Assembly (NCBI GenBank): GCA_947630755.1
Contig: CANRIU010000013.1
Location: 1 to 45,263 of the forward strand
Direction: 5' to 3'
DNA length: 45,263 nucleotides
Origin: an uncultured Oscillospiraceae bacterium
GTDB taxonomy: Bacteria; Bacillota; Clostridia; Oscillospirales; Oscillospiraceae
Positions 1-7,936 of the stretch are shown here, piece by piece. How positions within the stretch are numbered: position 1 is the stretch's first letter; the number at the start of each line of letters is the position of its first letter. The notes under the pieces were generated by a model. That model did not search any database and was not told the origin of the DNA. It saw nothing but the letters and a program-made list of their open reading frames with translations. Both the position numbers and the translations under genes were made by a program.

Positions 1-426
1 GAGGTGGACGCCACCCACTCGCCCATGTTCCACCAGGTGGAGGGCATGGTCATAGATAAGGGCGTCACCATGGCGGACCTGAAGGGGACGCTCAACACCG
101 TGGTGAAGGGCCTCTACGGCGAGAACACAAAGACCCGCTTCCGTCCCCACCACTTCCCCTTCACTGAGCCCTCCTGCGAGATGGACGTCCAGTGCCACAA
201 GTGCGGCGGCGCGGGCTGCCCCACCTGCAAGGGCGAGGGCTGGATAGAGCTCCTTGGCGCCGGGATGATCCACCCCCACGTTCTGGAGATGGCCGGCATC
301 GACCCGGAGGTCTGGTCCGGCTGGGCCTTCGGCTTCGGCCTGGAGAGGCTGGCCATGCGCAGGTTCAGGATCGACGACCTGCGGCTCATATTTGAAAATG
401 ATGTCCGCTTTTTGGAGCAGTTTTAA
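1..426 (+). CDS. pheS: Phenylalanine--tRNA ligase alpha subunit, C-terminal part
   Basis: The window opens inside this gene, and only the last 141 codons are present. PheS carries the catalytic core of the alpha2-beta2 enzyme that charges tRNA-Phe in the cytoplasm. The visible part has the class II motif 3 region ([13 protein letters not shown]), followed by the usual C-terminus [19 protein letters not shown]. It also has a Cys-rich insert ([14 protein letters not shown]) just before WIELLGAGM, which is typical of Gram-positive-type PheS and probably binds zinc. The reading frame is open from base 1, so the start lies outside the window. pheT follows after 12 bases with its own GGAGGTG ribosome-binding site, the usual pheST order. 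Confidence 0.97.
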   Translation, partial: EVDATHSPMFHQVEGMVIDKGVTMADLKGTLNTVVKGLYGENTKTRFRPHHFPFTEPSCEMDVQCHKCGGAGCPTCKGEGWIELLGAGMIHPHVLEMAGIDPEVWSGWAFGFGLERLAMRRFRIDDLRLIFENDVRFLEQF

Positions 427-438
427 GGAGGTGTTCAC

Positions 439-3132
439 ATGAATTTAAGCAGAAAATGGCTAAGAGAGTTCGTTCCCGTGGATGTCTCCGACCGGGAATT
501 TGCCGAGGCGATGACACTCTCCGGCTCCAAGGTGGAGACCACCGAGGACCTGGGCGCCCAGATCTCAAACGTCGTGGTGGGCAGAATAGTCGGGATGGAG
601 AAGCACCCAAACTCCGACCACATGTGGGTCTGCCAGCTCGACGTTGGGAAGGACGAGCCCGTCCAGATAGTTACAGGCGCCTGGAACGTCCACGAGGGCG
701 ACATGGTGCCCGTGGCTCTCCACAGATCCACCCTCCCCGGCGGGAAGAAAATCGAAAAGGGCAACCTCAGAGGCGTTAAGTCCAACGGTATGCTCTGCTC
801 CTTAAAGGAGCTGGGCCTTGACGAGCGCGACTTCCCCTACGCCCGCGTCACCGCCGCCGCCCTTTTGAATGACTACCACCCCATAGACCCGGAAAAGCCC
901 TCCATCCCCGCCGACATAAAGCCTGGCGACAAAATTTACGGCCCCGTAGTGGCGGCGGAGGTATGGGAGTGCATGCCCCTTAGCGACGGAAGCTACCACA
1001 CCTGCATGAACATTGGGGAGAAGGGCACAGTCTGCCCCGATATTCGCTGTGACAACGTCCATGTGGGCGACATGGTGGCCTATAATGAAAAGACGGACAC
1101 CGTCTGCACCCTCTCCGACCTCCGCGCCGAGCAGCGGGAGTTCCCCCACTGCATCGAGGACGGCATCTTCGTCCTCCGGGAGGAGGGGATAAAGCCCGGC
1201 GACGACATAAAGCCCGTCATCAACGCCGACGACAGCGTTGTGGAGTTTGAGATAACCCCCAACCGCCCGGACTGCCTCTCCGTCATCGGCCTTGCCCGGG
1301 AGGCTGCCGCCACATTTGATAAACCCCTGACCCTCCACACCCCCTGCGTTCATGGCGGCGGTCCCGGCGTTCTCACGGACCTTCTCCGGGTGGAGACCCC
1401 GGACCCCGACCTGTGCCCCCGCTACACCGCCCGCATGGTCCGGAATGTGAAGATAGCCCCCTCCCCCAAGTGGATGCGGGAGCGCCTTCGCGCCATGGGC
1501 GTCCGCCCAATTAACAACATAGTCGACATCACCAACTATGTGATGCTGGAGTACGGACAGCCCATGCACGCCTTCGACTACCGCTATGTCAAGGGCGGCA
1601 GGATAATCGTCCGCCGCGCGAGGGCGGGGGAGGAGCTCACCACCCTGGACGGGAACGTGAGGAAGCTCAACGAAAACCACCTCGTCATCGCCGACGGCGA
1701 CAGAGCGGTGGGCCTTGCCGGGATCATGGGCGGCCTCAACTCCGAGATAGTCCCCGACACCGTGGACGTGGTATTTGAGTCGGCAAATTTCGACGGCACC
1801 TGCATCCGCAAGGGCGCACTGGCCCTTGGTATGCGCACCGAGGCCAGCGCGAAATTTGAAAAGGGCCTGGACATCGAGAACACCCTCCCCGCCGTGAACC
1901 GCGCCTGCGAGCTTGTGGAGCTGCTGGGCGCAGGAGAGGTGCTGGACGGCGTCATCGACATCAAAAACCGCGTCCCCGAGCCCTACCACATGGAGCTGGA
2001 GCCGGAGAAGATAAACGCCCTTCTGGGTACTGACGTCCCCGAGGAGGAGATGGTCCGCATCCTCAGAAAGCTTGACTTTGAGGTGGAGGGCCGCCATGTT
2101 ACCGTTCCCTCCTGGCGGGGCGACGTGCGCCGCATGGCGGACCTTGCCGAGGAGGTGGCCCGTTTCCACGGCTACAACAACATCCCCGTGACGCTCATGC
2201 GGGGCGAGACCACCCGCGGCGGCTACAACCGTGAGCAGAAGCTGGAAAACAGGCTGGGCGAGCTCGCCCGGGACTGCGGCTATGACGAGATAATCACCTA
2301 CTCCTTCATCTCCCCCACGGCCTACGACAAAATATGCTGGCCCGCCGACGATCCCCGCCGCCAGTCCTTCAGGATTTTGAACCCCCTGGGGGAGGACACC
2401 TCCATCATGCGCACCACGGCCCTGCCCTCCATGCTGGAGATTTTGACCCGGAATTTCAACTTCCGCAATAAGGACGTGAAGCTCTACGAGCTGGGCCGCG
2501 TCTACCTGCCCGGCGGGGATGAGGGCCTCGCGGTGGAAAACCGGGTCCTCACCCTGGGCGCCTACGGCGAGGGGATGGACTTCTACGCCCTCAAGGGCGC
2601 GGTGGAGGCAATCCTTCGCGGCATCCGCGCGGAGGATGTGGAGTTTGAGCCCGTCCGGGATAACCCCTCCTACCACCCGGGCCGCTGCGCCAGGGTGAGC
2701 GCCGGGAGCCGCCTCATCGGCGTTCTCGGTCAGATCCACCCCAATGTTGCCAAAAATTACGGCGTGGACGCGGATCTCTACTGCGCCGAGCTCGACTTCG
2801 GCCGGCTCCTCCTGAGCATGGGCCCCGACCCGGTGTACAGGCCGCTGCCCCGCTACCCCAGCGTCACCCGGGACCTGGCCCTCATCGCCCCCCACGAGGT
2901 CACCGTTGGCCAGATCGAGGCGTGCATAAAAGAGAGCGGCGGCAAATACCTCAAATCCGTCTCCCTCTTTGACATCTACGAGGGCCCCGGAATCCCGGAG
3001 GGCAGCCGCTCCACGGCATACTCACTGGAGCTTCGCTCCGACGAGGGCACCCTCACCGACGCCCACGCGGACGAGACTCTGAGGGACATATTAAAAGCCC
3101 TCGGCGAGAAGCTTGGCGCTGTGCTGAGATGA
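439..3132 (+). CDS. pheT: Phenylalanine--tRNA ligase beta subunit, enlarged form
   Basis: This is the beta subunit of PheRS, responsible for tRNA-Phe binding and editing. At 897 residues it is about 100 longer than the roughly 800 usual for bacterial PheT. Domains in order: N-terminal B1 start (1-40), OB-fold tRNA-binding domain (about 41-125, GRIVGMEKHPNSDHMWVCQLDVG), an extra segment (about 135-238), the rest of B1 (VEFEITPNRPDCLS, about 268), B3/B4 editing module (about 300-470), B5, the catalytic-like core, and a C-terminal ferredoxin-fold anticodon-binding domain (about 805-897, RYPSVTRDLALIAP). The extra segment resembles a second OB domain: VVAAEVWECMPLSDGSYHTC followed by NVHVGDMVAY mirrors NVHEGDMVPV in the first. 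The start ATG has a strong AAGGAGGTG site. A hairpin terminator follows the stop. Confidence 0.97.
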   Translation: MNLSRKWLREFVPVDVSDREFAEAMTLSGSKVETTEDLGAQISNVVVGRIVGMEKHPNSDHMWVCQLDVGKDEPVQIVTGAWNVHEGDMVPVALHRSTLPGGKKIEKGNLRGVKSNGMLCSLKELGLDERDFPYARVTAAALLNDYHPIDPEKPSIPADIKPGDKIYGPVVAAEVWECMPLSDGSYHTCMNIGEKGTVCPDIRCDNVHVGDMVAYNEKTDTVCTLSDLRAEQREFPHCIEDGIFVLREEGIKPGDDIKPVINADDSVVEFEITPNRPDCLSVIGLAREAAATFDKPLTLHTPCVHGGGPGVLTDLLRVETPDPDLCPRYTARMVRNVKIAPSPKWMRERLRAMGVRPINNIVDITNYVMLEYGQPMHAFDYRYVKGGRIIVRRARAGEELTTLDGNVRKLNENHLVIADGDRAVGLAGIMGGLNSEIVPDTVDVVFESANFDGTCIRKGALALGMRTEASAKFEKGLDIENTLPAVNRACELVELLGAGEVLDGVIDIKNRVPEPYHMELEPEKINALLGTDVPEEEMVRILRKLDFEVEGRHVTVPSWRGDVRRMADLAEEVARFHGYNNIPVTLMRGETTRGGYNREQKLENRLGELARDCGYDEIITYSFISPTAYDKICWPADDPRRQSFRILNPLGEDTSIMRTTALPSMLEILTRNFNFRNKDVKLYELGRVYLPGGDEGLAVENRVLTLGAYGEGMDFYALKGAVEAILRGIRAEDVEFEPVRDNPSYHPGRCARVSAGSRLIGVLGQIHPNVAKNYGVDADLYCAELDFGRLLLSMGPDPVYRPLPRYPSVTRDLALIAPHEVTVGQIEACIKESGGKYLKSVSLFDIYEGPGIPEGSRSTAYSLELRSDEGTLTDAHADETLRDILKALGEKLGAVLR

Positions 3133-3141
3133 AAATCCGCC

Positions 3142-3176
3142 CCGGCCCCGGACGGAAATACCCCGTCTGGGGCCGG
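3142..3176 (+). terminator. GC-rich hairpin after pheT
   Basis: Nine bases after the pheT stop an imperfect stem pairs CCGGCCCCGGACGG with CCGTCTGGGGCCGG across a short loop. It is followed by AAATTGGGTCCATTTG rather than a clean T-run, so termination may be inefficient or Rho-assisted. The next 270 bases (3180-3449) are AT-rich with many A/T tracts, and I see no gene in them. Confidence 0.5.
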
Positions 3177-3449
3177 AAATTGGGTCCATTTGTCTAATTT
3201 TAAAAATTTCTCCAAAAAATTTGAAAAAAACTCTTGCAAAATCGTCAGGAATGAGTAAAATTGATGTCAGAGACTTTGCGCGGAGCGGGATAATTTGACA
3301 AATCTCAAATTTTTTTGATAAATTTTGTAATGCCACAGGATAAATTTTCCGCAAAATTTCATCAAAAAAACCTCAAACCCCTTGGGGCGCAAGGACTTTG
3401 GGGCTTGTCCCCGCCTGTAACCTTTTTGTAACCAATCTCAGTTTAAATG

Positions 3450-3478
3450 TTGACATTGCTCTAACTATGTGATAGAAT
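3450..3478 (+). promoter_or_regulatory. Strong sigma-A promoter for the left SLH gene
   Basis: TTGACA (3450-3455) and TAGAAT (3473-3478) are separated by exactly 17 bases, a near-consensus housekeeping promoter. Transcription would start near 3485, about 405 nt before the SLH start codon. The promoter lies outside the 479-bp inverted repeat, so it stays put if the segment between the repeats inverts. Whichever SLH tail is joined at the left repeat would be driven by it. Confidence 0.75.
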
Positions 3479-3484
3479 GTCTAC

Positions 3485-3891
3485 AAATCCGTGGTGGAAC
3501 TGCGTTTTGACCCCCTCCTCCATGGATGTATGGCAAAAAACCTTACTTACAACAGGGTCGACCACATCCGCGCCGGGCGACCGGAGCGGTGAAGTCTTCA
3601 TTATGTAAGTGTACGGCGGGGGGTCTTGGAACCGCCCAACCTCGATTCCTCGCCGTACTCCTCCTTTAAAAAATTTTCCACGAATAAAACGCGGATTTGG
3701 GGGAACAAAGGTTTCGAAGCTTAAGTCATAAGGGCGTAATGAGCAGCCGGGGGGCCGCGAAAAACCGAACACCCGGCGCGACCATGATGTGAATAGCCGA
3801 CCGGCAGGTCCGGCGTTTACATAACAAAAAGTCCGGTTCATGTAACGGGCGAAAAATTAATCAATAATTTTTATTAAGGAGGAAACACTAC
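3485..3891 (+). promoter_or_regulatory. Long structured 5' leader of the left SLH gene
   Basis: About 400 nt lie between the predicted transcription start and the SLH start codon, with no convincing ORF. Visible hairpins include GTACGGCG (about 3611) pairing with CGCCGTAC (about 3649), and TTACAT (about 3818) pairing with ATGTAA (about 3839) near the 3' end. Long stable leaders are known for S-layer mRNAs in other Gram-positives, where they lengthen mRNA half-life; that role here is inference. The last 26 bases, including the ribosome-binding site AAGGAGG, belong to the inverted repeat shared with the second SLH gene. The rest is unique to this side. Confidence 0.5.
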
Positions 3892-4344
3892 ATGAAGACT
3901 CTGAAAAAGACCCTGTGCTTGGTCTTGGCAGTGGTCATGGCGGTGGGCGTGCTCGTCATTCCGGCGAATGCTGTCGACTTCGATGATCTCACTGACAAGG
4001 ACGAAATCAAGCACGCCGAGGCGGTTATGGTGCTCAATGGAATGGGCATCCTGACCGGCAAGGACGACGGTTCTTTCGACCCGACCGGGACACTCTCCCG
4101 CAACCAGGCCGCTAAGATCGTTGCCTATGCTCACGGTGGCGCAGCTCTGGCGGAGAGCTATGGCAAGACCGAGACCTTGTTCAACGACGTTCCTGCAAAC
4201 GGCTATTACACCGGGTTCATCAACTATGTTGCCATGAACGGCCTCGTAGGCGGCGACGGCGCTGGCAATTTCATGCCCACCAAGTCCCTTACCGGCTATC
4301 AGCTCGGCAAGATGATGCTTCTTGCTGCCGGCATCGGCGTCGAG
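3866..4344 (+). repeat. Left copy of a 479-bp perfect inverted repeat
   Basis: Read on the plus strand, 3866-4344 is identical base for base to the reverse complement of 10043-10521 (paired positions sum to 14387). It spans AATTTTTATTAAGGAGG, the start codon, the signal peptide and codons up to 151, ending at GTCGAG. Beyond 4344 the genes diverge to patchy similarity; upstream of 3866 there is none. Perfect identity over 479 bp beside strongly diverged tails implies recent recombination or gene conversion between the two ends. Confidence 0.95.
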
Positions 4345-6390
4345 TCCGACTACTCCGGAAGCGGCTGGACCATGAAGGTCAACAACGCTCTCGTGAGGAA
4401 TGGCCTCCTCGAGGATCTCACTGTTGACCTCTCCAAGGCCATCACCCGTGATGATGCCGCTCAGCTCCTCTGGAATGTTATGAACTATTCCGAGAAGGGC
4501 GAGAGCTCCGTTTTCGGCGTTTATGCGAGCGCTGAAAGAGACGCTGATCAGATTACCACTACAAGCGATCCTATGGAAGTCCTCAGCTACAAGGCCGCCG
4601 GATATGTCATTCGTGTCATCACCACCAAGGCTGACTCCCTCGCGGGCAGGAACTATGGCTTCTCTACCGCTACCGGATCTGATGCGTGGGGACGTTCCAC
4701 CGTTCAGTACACCAACGGAAGGACTGACAACAGGAAGGTTATCTATGCTTCCTTTGATGCTACCCCCAGCAAGACTTATCTTGTCGCCACCAACCTCGAC
4801 ACCATCCTCAAGGACCTTGGCTATAAGCTTAACGGCAAGGTTTCCTTGACTATCTACAAGAACGGCGTTGAGATTACCGATTACACTGAGTATGGTGCTG
4901 CTTCTGACAAGACCTTTACCCGCACTTCTGACACTGCTAACAGCAAGAGGCTTGGCGGAACAGGCACTCTCGTTGAGGTATTCAAGTACTCCGGAGATGC
5001 TGTCCGCGTTGACCTGATTGAGACTCATATCTACAAGCTCACCGCTGACGACATCACTGCTCATAAGGCTGCTACCGCTGATACCAACGAGGTTCCTGCC
5101 TCCATCACCATTAACGGCTGCTCCCTTGAGACTGACAAGTTCAAGAAGAACGACATTGTTGTCTACACTGCCAACGAGGACACCAAGGCCATTGTTGACA
5201 TCGCGATTGCCGGCACTGTTTCCGGTAAGGTTACTGCTACTGGCAGCGGCTACATCCGTATTGATGGTACTCAGACCTATGTTTCTCAGAGCGCCAAGGC
5301 TCTTGCCGACGGCAAGTTCACCGCTGATGTCGTAGTTGGATCTACTGCTGGCTTCAAGTATGATGCCACCACCAATTATGTCTTCTATCTTGACTTCTAC
5401 AAGAACGTTATCGGTGCCGAGCCTGGCAAGGTTCAGGAGATTCAGACCGACTATGTTTACGTTCAGGCGTTTGAGGCTTCCGCTGGCGAGAAGGGCGGCG
5501 GCGACCTCATCACCACCGCTGGCACTGCGGCAGTTGCCAAGGCCCGTGTCATCCACCTCGACGGAACCGTTCAGGTTGTTGACATTGGTATAGTCAGAAA
5601 GCCCACTGGCGATTACGAGTATGCCGATTACAGCGGCGCCGCTTCCGGCAAGGCTGTTACTGGCAGCTCCGACTACACTGGTGGAAAGTTCTATGAGTAT
5701 GTGACCCTTGCTGACGGCAGCTATGTCCTTGTCGCTGACGCTACTGGTGATACCGAGAACGTCAACCTTGTTAAGGGCACCGCTAAGATCGCCGACGGTC
5801 TCTTCGCCAACTCCAGCACAGTTGCTACTGTCATGGTTTATAAGGATGGCAAGACCACTGTGACCAAGATTACTGGCTACAACTCCTTCCCGAGCTCCAA
5901 CGGAGTCCTCAACGGCGCTCTCGTATTTGCCAATGCCGCTGGTACTGTTTCCGAGATTTATGCAGTAACCTCTGCCCCCGTTGGCTCCACCGAGGCTCCC
6001 GTACATTATGCCATCTACGCCGGCGCTGGTGAGACCACTAACGTTGCTCACATCCAGTTCTATGTTGACGGCGCTCTTGTTGAGTACGAGTATAAGGGAA
6101 CAACCGCTCTTGTACCTGGTACTGTTTATGACATCACCGTTTCCGGCAACGAGGTCACGAAGGCTGATCCGATCACAACTGGCAAGACTGAGAACGTCTC
6201 CGTTGTCTCTGTTGAGGCTGAGTACTTCGTTGGTAAGAACGCCACCTCTACTGAGGCTTACACCTTCGCTTCTAATTGCCTGATCGTCGATGCGAACGCG
6301 AGCTATGCCAAGGCTGCCCTCGAGGTTGATGACGTTGTCACCATCTTCGTGAAGGATGGCAAGGTTGAGCTTGTTATCATCACCAAGTAA
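3892..6390 (+). CDS. SLH-domain surface (S-layer-like) protein A, expressed orientation
   Basis: This 832-residue secreted protein has a signal peptide (KKTLCLVLAVVMAVGVLV, cleavage likely after ANA27). Two clear SLH motifs follow (about 30-80 and 97-142) and a weaker third (about 158-200, NNALVRNGLLEDL to ITRDDAAQLLWNVM). SLH domains bind pyruvylated secondary cell-wall polymers, so the protein should sit on the cell surface. Residues from about 210 on are a long Thr/Gly/Ala-rich region of beta-type character, probably the exposed part. Residues 1-151 are identical to protein B (7937-10495), while the tails are only distant homologues (both keep a VVxYTANED patch). T-ending codons are common, suggesting very high expression. 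The promoter at 3450 and terminator at 6422 make this a complete monocistronic unit. I infer an S-layer or major surface protein; the exact role is unproven. Confidence 0.9.
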   Translation: MKTLKKTLCLVLAVVMAVGVLVIPANAVDFDDLTDKDEIKHAEAVMVLNGMGILTGKDDGSFDPTGTLSRNQAAKIVAYAHGGAALAESYGKTETLFNDVPANGYYTGFINYVAMNGLVGGDGAGNFMPTKSLTGYQLGKMMLLAAGIGVESDYSGSGWTMKVNNALVRNGLLEDLTVDLSKAITRDDAAQLLWNVMNYSEKGESSVFGVYASAERDADQITTTSDPMEVLSYKAAGYVIRVITTKADSLAGRNYGFSTATGSDAWGRSTVQYTNGRTDNRKVIYASFDATPSKTYLVATNLDTILKDLGYKLNGKVSLTIYKNGVEITDYTEYGAASDKTFTRTSDTANSKRLGGTGTLVEVFKYSGDAVRVDLIETHIYKLTADDITAHKAATADTNEVPASITINGCSLETDKFKKNDIVVYTANEDTKAIVDIAIAGTVSGKVTATGSGYIRIDGTQTYVSQSAKALADGKFTADVVVGSTAGFKYDATTNYVFYLDFYKNVIGAEPGKVQEIQTDYVYVQAFEASAGEKGGGDLITTAGTAAVAKARVIHLDGTVQVVDIGIVRKPTGDYEYADYSGAASGKAVTGSSDYTGGKFYEYVTLADGSYVLVADATGDTENVNLVKGTAKIADGLFANSSTVATVMVYKDGKTTVTKITGYNSFPSSNGVLNGALVFANAAGTVSEIYAVTSAPVGSTEAPVHYAIYAGAGETTNVAHIQFYVDGALVEYEYKGTTALVPGTVYDITVSGNEVTKADPITTGKTENVSVVSVEAEYFVGKNATSTEAYTFASNCLIVDANASYAKAALEVDDVVTIFVKDGKVELVIITK

Positions 6391-6421
6391 TTAGAATAGT
6401 TAACCAAAAGCACAGACCTTT

Positions 6422-6455
6422 CTCCCCCCGGGCTTTGCCCGGGGGGAGATTTTTT
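6422..6455 (+). terminator. Intrinsic terminator of SLH gene A
   Basis: CTCCCCCCGGGC and GCCCGGGGGGAG form a perfect 12-bp stem with a TTT loop, followed by A and six T's. The same 12-bp arms, with loop ATC, occur after SLH gene B at 7884-7910, so the two ends of the locus are mirror images. Confidence 0.93.
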
Positions 6456-6471
6456 CATACCCTTCTCGGTT

Positions 6472-6525
6472 TTATGTTAACCTGCCTCAAAAAATACCGC
6501 TTTTTTGTGTCTTGTAAGTGTATTG
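6472..6525 (+). repeat. Left member of an inverted site pair flanking the recombinase gene
   Basis: Blocks: TTATGTTAACCTGCC (6472-6486), 20 variable bases, GTGTCTTG (6507-6514), TAA, GTGTATTG (6518-6525). The same blocks occur in reverse orientation at 7758-7812 with a 21-base variable segment. The two octamers differ by one base and are spaced 11 bp, about one helical turn, as in recombinase or regulator binding sites. Function is inferred from position: the pair brackets the tyrosine recombinase gene exactly. Confidence 0.65.
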
Positions 6526-6557
6526 TCCGGCGGAGTGGAAGCTTCTTACATGGAAAA

Positions 6558-7637
6558 TCAGTAGCTCAGCTTGTCGACCTCCGCCAGAAGTTCCGGCAGG
6601 TCCTTGTGGGTGTAGCGGTCCGTCACGTCCCGCTGGCTGTGCCCGACGATGAACATCATCGCGGCCCGGCGCACCCCCGCGGTGTCCAGGGCCGAGACGA
6701 AGGTATGCCGGGTGTCGTGCGGGGTGTGGCGCATCCCCAGCGCCGGAAGGACCCGGTCAAACCAGCCGTACTTGTACTGGGAGTATGTAAGCGCCTTGCC
6801 CTCCGGCCCGGTAAAGAGCTGCTCCTGCCCGGCGCGGTCCAGAATCCGCGCCATCACCGGGAGAATGTCCGTGTGCAGTGGCACCCGGCGGCGTGCGGCC
6901 TTTGTCTTAGTACCCCGCAGGTCGATGAACCGCTCCTTCAGATTCACATCCCCCCGCCGGAGGTCCAGAAGCTCTCCCACCCGCAGCCCGGTGTACAGGA
7001 GCAGCAGCACCGACTCCAGCATGACGCCGCCCCGGAAGCGCTCCGGCTCCCCGGGGACGGGTCCGCCCTCCCGCCAGAGCCGCCAGAGGGCGCGGATCTC
7101 CTCCCGGGTGAAGACCCGGCGGCTGGAGTCCGCCTCCGGCGCCGTGAGCTCAACGTACTGCGACCAGTCGCGCTCGATGACACCCCGGCTCATGGCCCAG
7201 CGATAGAGCATGTGCATCAGCGACCGGACCTTGGACTGATACCCCCGTGACTTGCCGTCCATCCGGCGGATCACCTCCTGAAGCTCCCAGGTGTTGAGCT
7301 CACGCAGCGGGCGGAACCAAATCCTGCTGCAAAAGGCCATGGCGCTCTCCGTCACCCGGCGGGTGGAGGGGTACTTCTCAAAATACTCCGGGCTCCACCG
7401 CTCGTAAACCTCCCGGAAGGTCATCTGCCGGGCCTCCGGGTCGTAGGGCTTCCGGTTGTACTCCGCCAGCGCCAGCATCGCCTCCCCCCGGGTCTCGAAA
7501 TACCCCAGTGTCGCGTACTGCTGGAGCGCCGGACCGCTGGGGCGCTCCTCCCACCCCACTGTGACCCGCGCCCGATAGGGCCTGCGCCTGTTCCCCGGGA
7601 GCCTCGACACTCCGCCGTAGCCGTTTGGATTTCTCAT
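6558..7637 (-). CDS. Tyrosine-type site-specific recombinase (integrase family)
   Basis: This 359-residue tyrosine recombinase has all catalytic residues visible: Arg219 (TGLRVGELL), a Lys in TKTK (244/246), His307 and Arg310 (HDTRHTF), His333 (GHSQ) and nucleophile Tyr342 (RYTH). The N-terminus MRNPNGYGG with RRRPYRAR is a basic arm-binding-like region. It is followed by an SAM-like core-binding domain (about 72-165) and the catalytic domain (about 175-359). The ATG has an AGGAGG site and a near-consensus promoter 36 bases upstream. There are no phage structural or excisionase genes around it. It sits alone between two convergent SLH genes that share a 479-bp inverted repeat, so a DNA-inversion role is the simplest reading. 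A solitary integrase remnant is the alternative. Confidence 0.95.
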   Translation of the reverse strand: MRNPNGYGGVSRLPGNRRRPYRARVTVGWEERPSGPALQQYATLGYFETRGEAMLALAEYNRKPYDPEARQMTFREVYERWSPEYFEKYPSTRRVTESAMAFCSRIWFRPLRELNTWELQEVIRRMDGKSRGYQSKVRSLMHMLYRWAMSRGVIERDWSQYVELTAPEADSSRRVFTREEIRALWRLWREGGPVPGEPERFRGGVMLESVLLLLYTGLRVGELLDLRRGDVNLKERFIDLRGTKTKAARRRVPLHTDILPVMARILDRAGQEQLFTGPEGKALTYSQYKYGWFDRVLPALGMRHTPHDTRHTFVSALDTAGVRRAAMMFIVGHSQRDVTDRYTHKDLPELLAEVDKLSY

Positions 7638-7672
7638 TTTATACCTCCTGAAAATTTTTTGATATGTGGGAG

Positions 7673-7701
7673 ATTATGACCTATCCGGCACGGTTTTTCA
7701 A
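7673..7701 (-). promoter_or_regulatory. Promoter of the recombinase gene
   Basis: On the minus strand TTGAAA (7696-7701) and CATAAT (7673-7678) are 17 bases apart, each one mismatch from the sigma-A consensus. Transcription would begin near 7666 and give a leader of about 30 nt ending in AGGAGGTATAAAATG. The recombinase therefore need not depend on read-through from SLH gene B, whose terminator lies just upstream. Confidence 0.65.
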
Positions 7702-7757
7702 TCACAATCGCGATTTCAGGACAAATTTCCAAGGAATTTCTTCCCACCCGTGAGGAG

Positions 7758-7812
7758 CAATACACGCGCAAGACACATATTATTTCCGCGATATTCCGGC
7801 AGGTTGACATAA
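7758..7812 (-). repeat. Right member of the inverted site pair flanking the recombinase gene
   Basis: Read on the minus strand: TTATGTCAACCTGCC (7798-7812), 21 variable bases, GTGTCTTG (7769-7776), CGC, GTGTATTG (7758-7765). It matches the left member (6472-6525) at 14/15, 8/8 and 8/8 positions in inverted orientation. It lies between the recombinase promoter and the terminator of SLH gene B. Confidence 0.65.
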
Positions 7813-7877
7813 CATCTCTCAAGTAAAGCGGAGGCTGATATGTTAATGAAAATCGAGTTGAGAGGGGGTAAAAGGAC

Positions 7878-7910
7878 CAAAAACTCCCCCCGGGCATCGC
7901 CCGGGGGGAG
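7878..7910 (-). terminator. Intrinsic terminator of SLH gene B
   Basis: On the minus strand CTCCCCCCGGGC and GCCCGGGGGGAG pair around a three-base loop and are followed by five T's. The arms are identical to those of the terminator after SLH gene A, in mirror orientation. Confidence 0.9.
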
Positions 7911-7936
7911 AAAAACTTTTTTTAATTCAGCCCAAA

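Noticed and set aside
802-2895. 697-residue open frame on the minus strand inside pheT
   Set aside because: It is the antisense shadow of a GC-rich gene. It has no ribosome-binding site and no recognisable domain, and pheT is certain.
3461-3841. 126-residue minus-strand open frame in the SLH leader region
   Set aside because: No ribosome-binding site, no motif and biased composition. It lies across the predicted leader and is better explained as non-coding.
3874-6051. 725-residue minus-strand open frame opposite SLH gene A, and the matching 486-residue plus-strand frame (9053-10513) opposite gene B
   Set aside because: Both are antisense to confirmed secreted SLH proteins, and their Gly/Ser/Val-rich composition simply mirrors the codons of the real strand. 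The shared ends come from the inverted repeat.
6435-7250. 271-residue plus-strand open frame over the recombinase
   Set aside because: Runs antisense through a recombinase with all catalytic residues. Arg/Pro-rich composition is typical of a GC-rich shadow frame.
6558-7637. Complete integrated phage or ICE around the recombinase
   Set aside because: No structural, conjugation, excisionase or replication genes lie between the SLH genes. Only the recombinase and its flanking sites are present.
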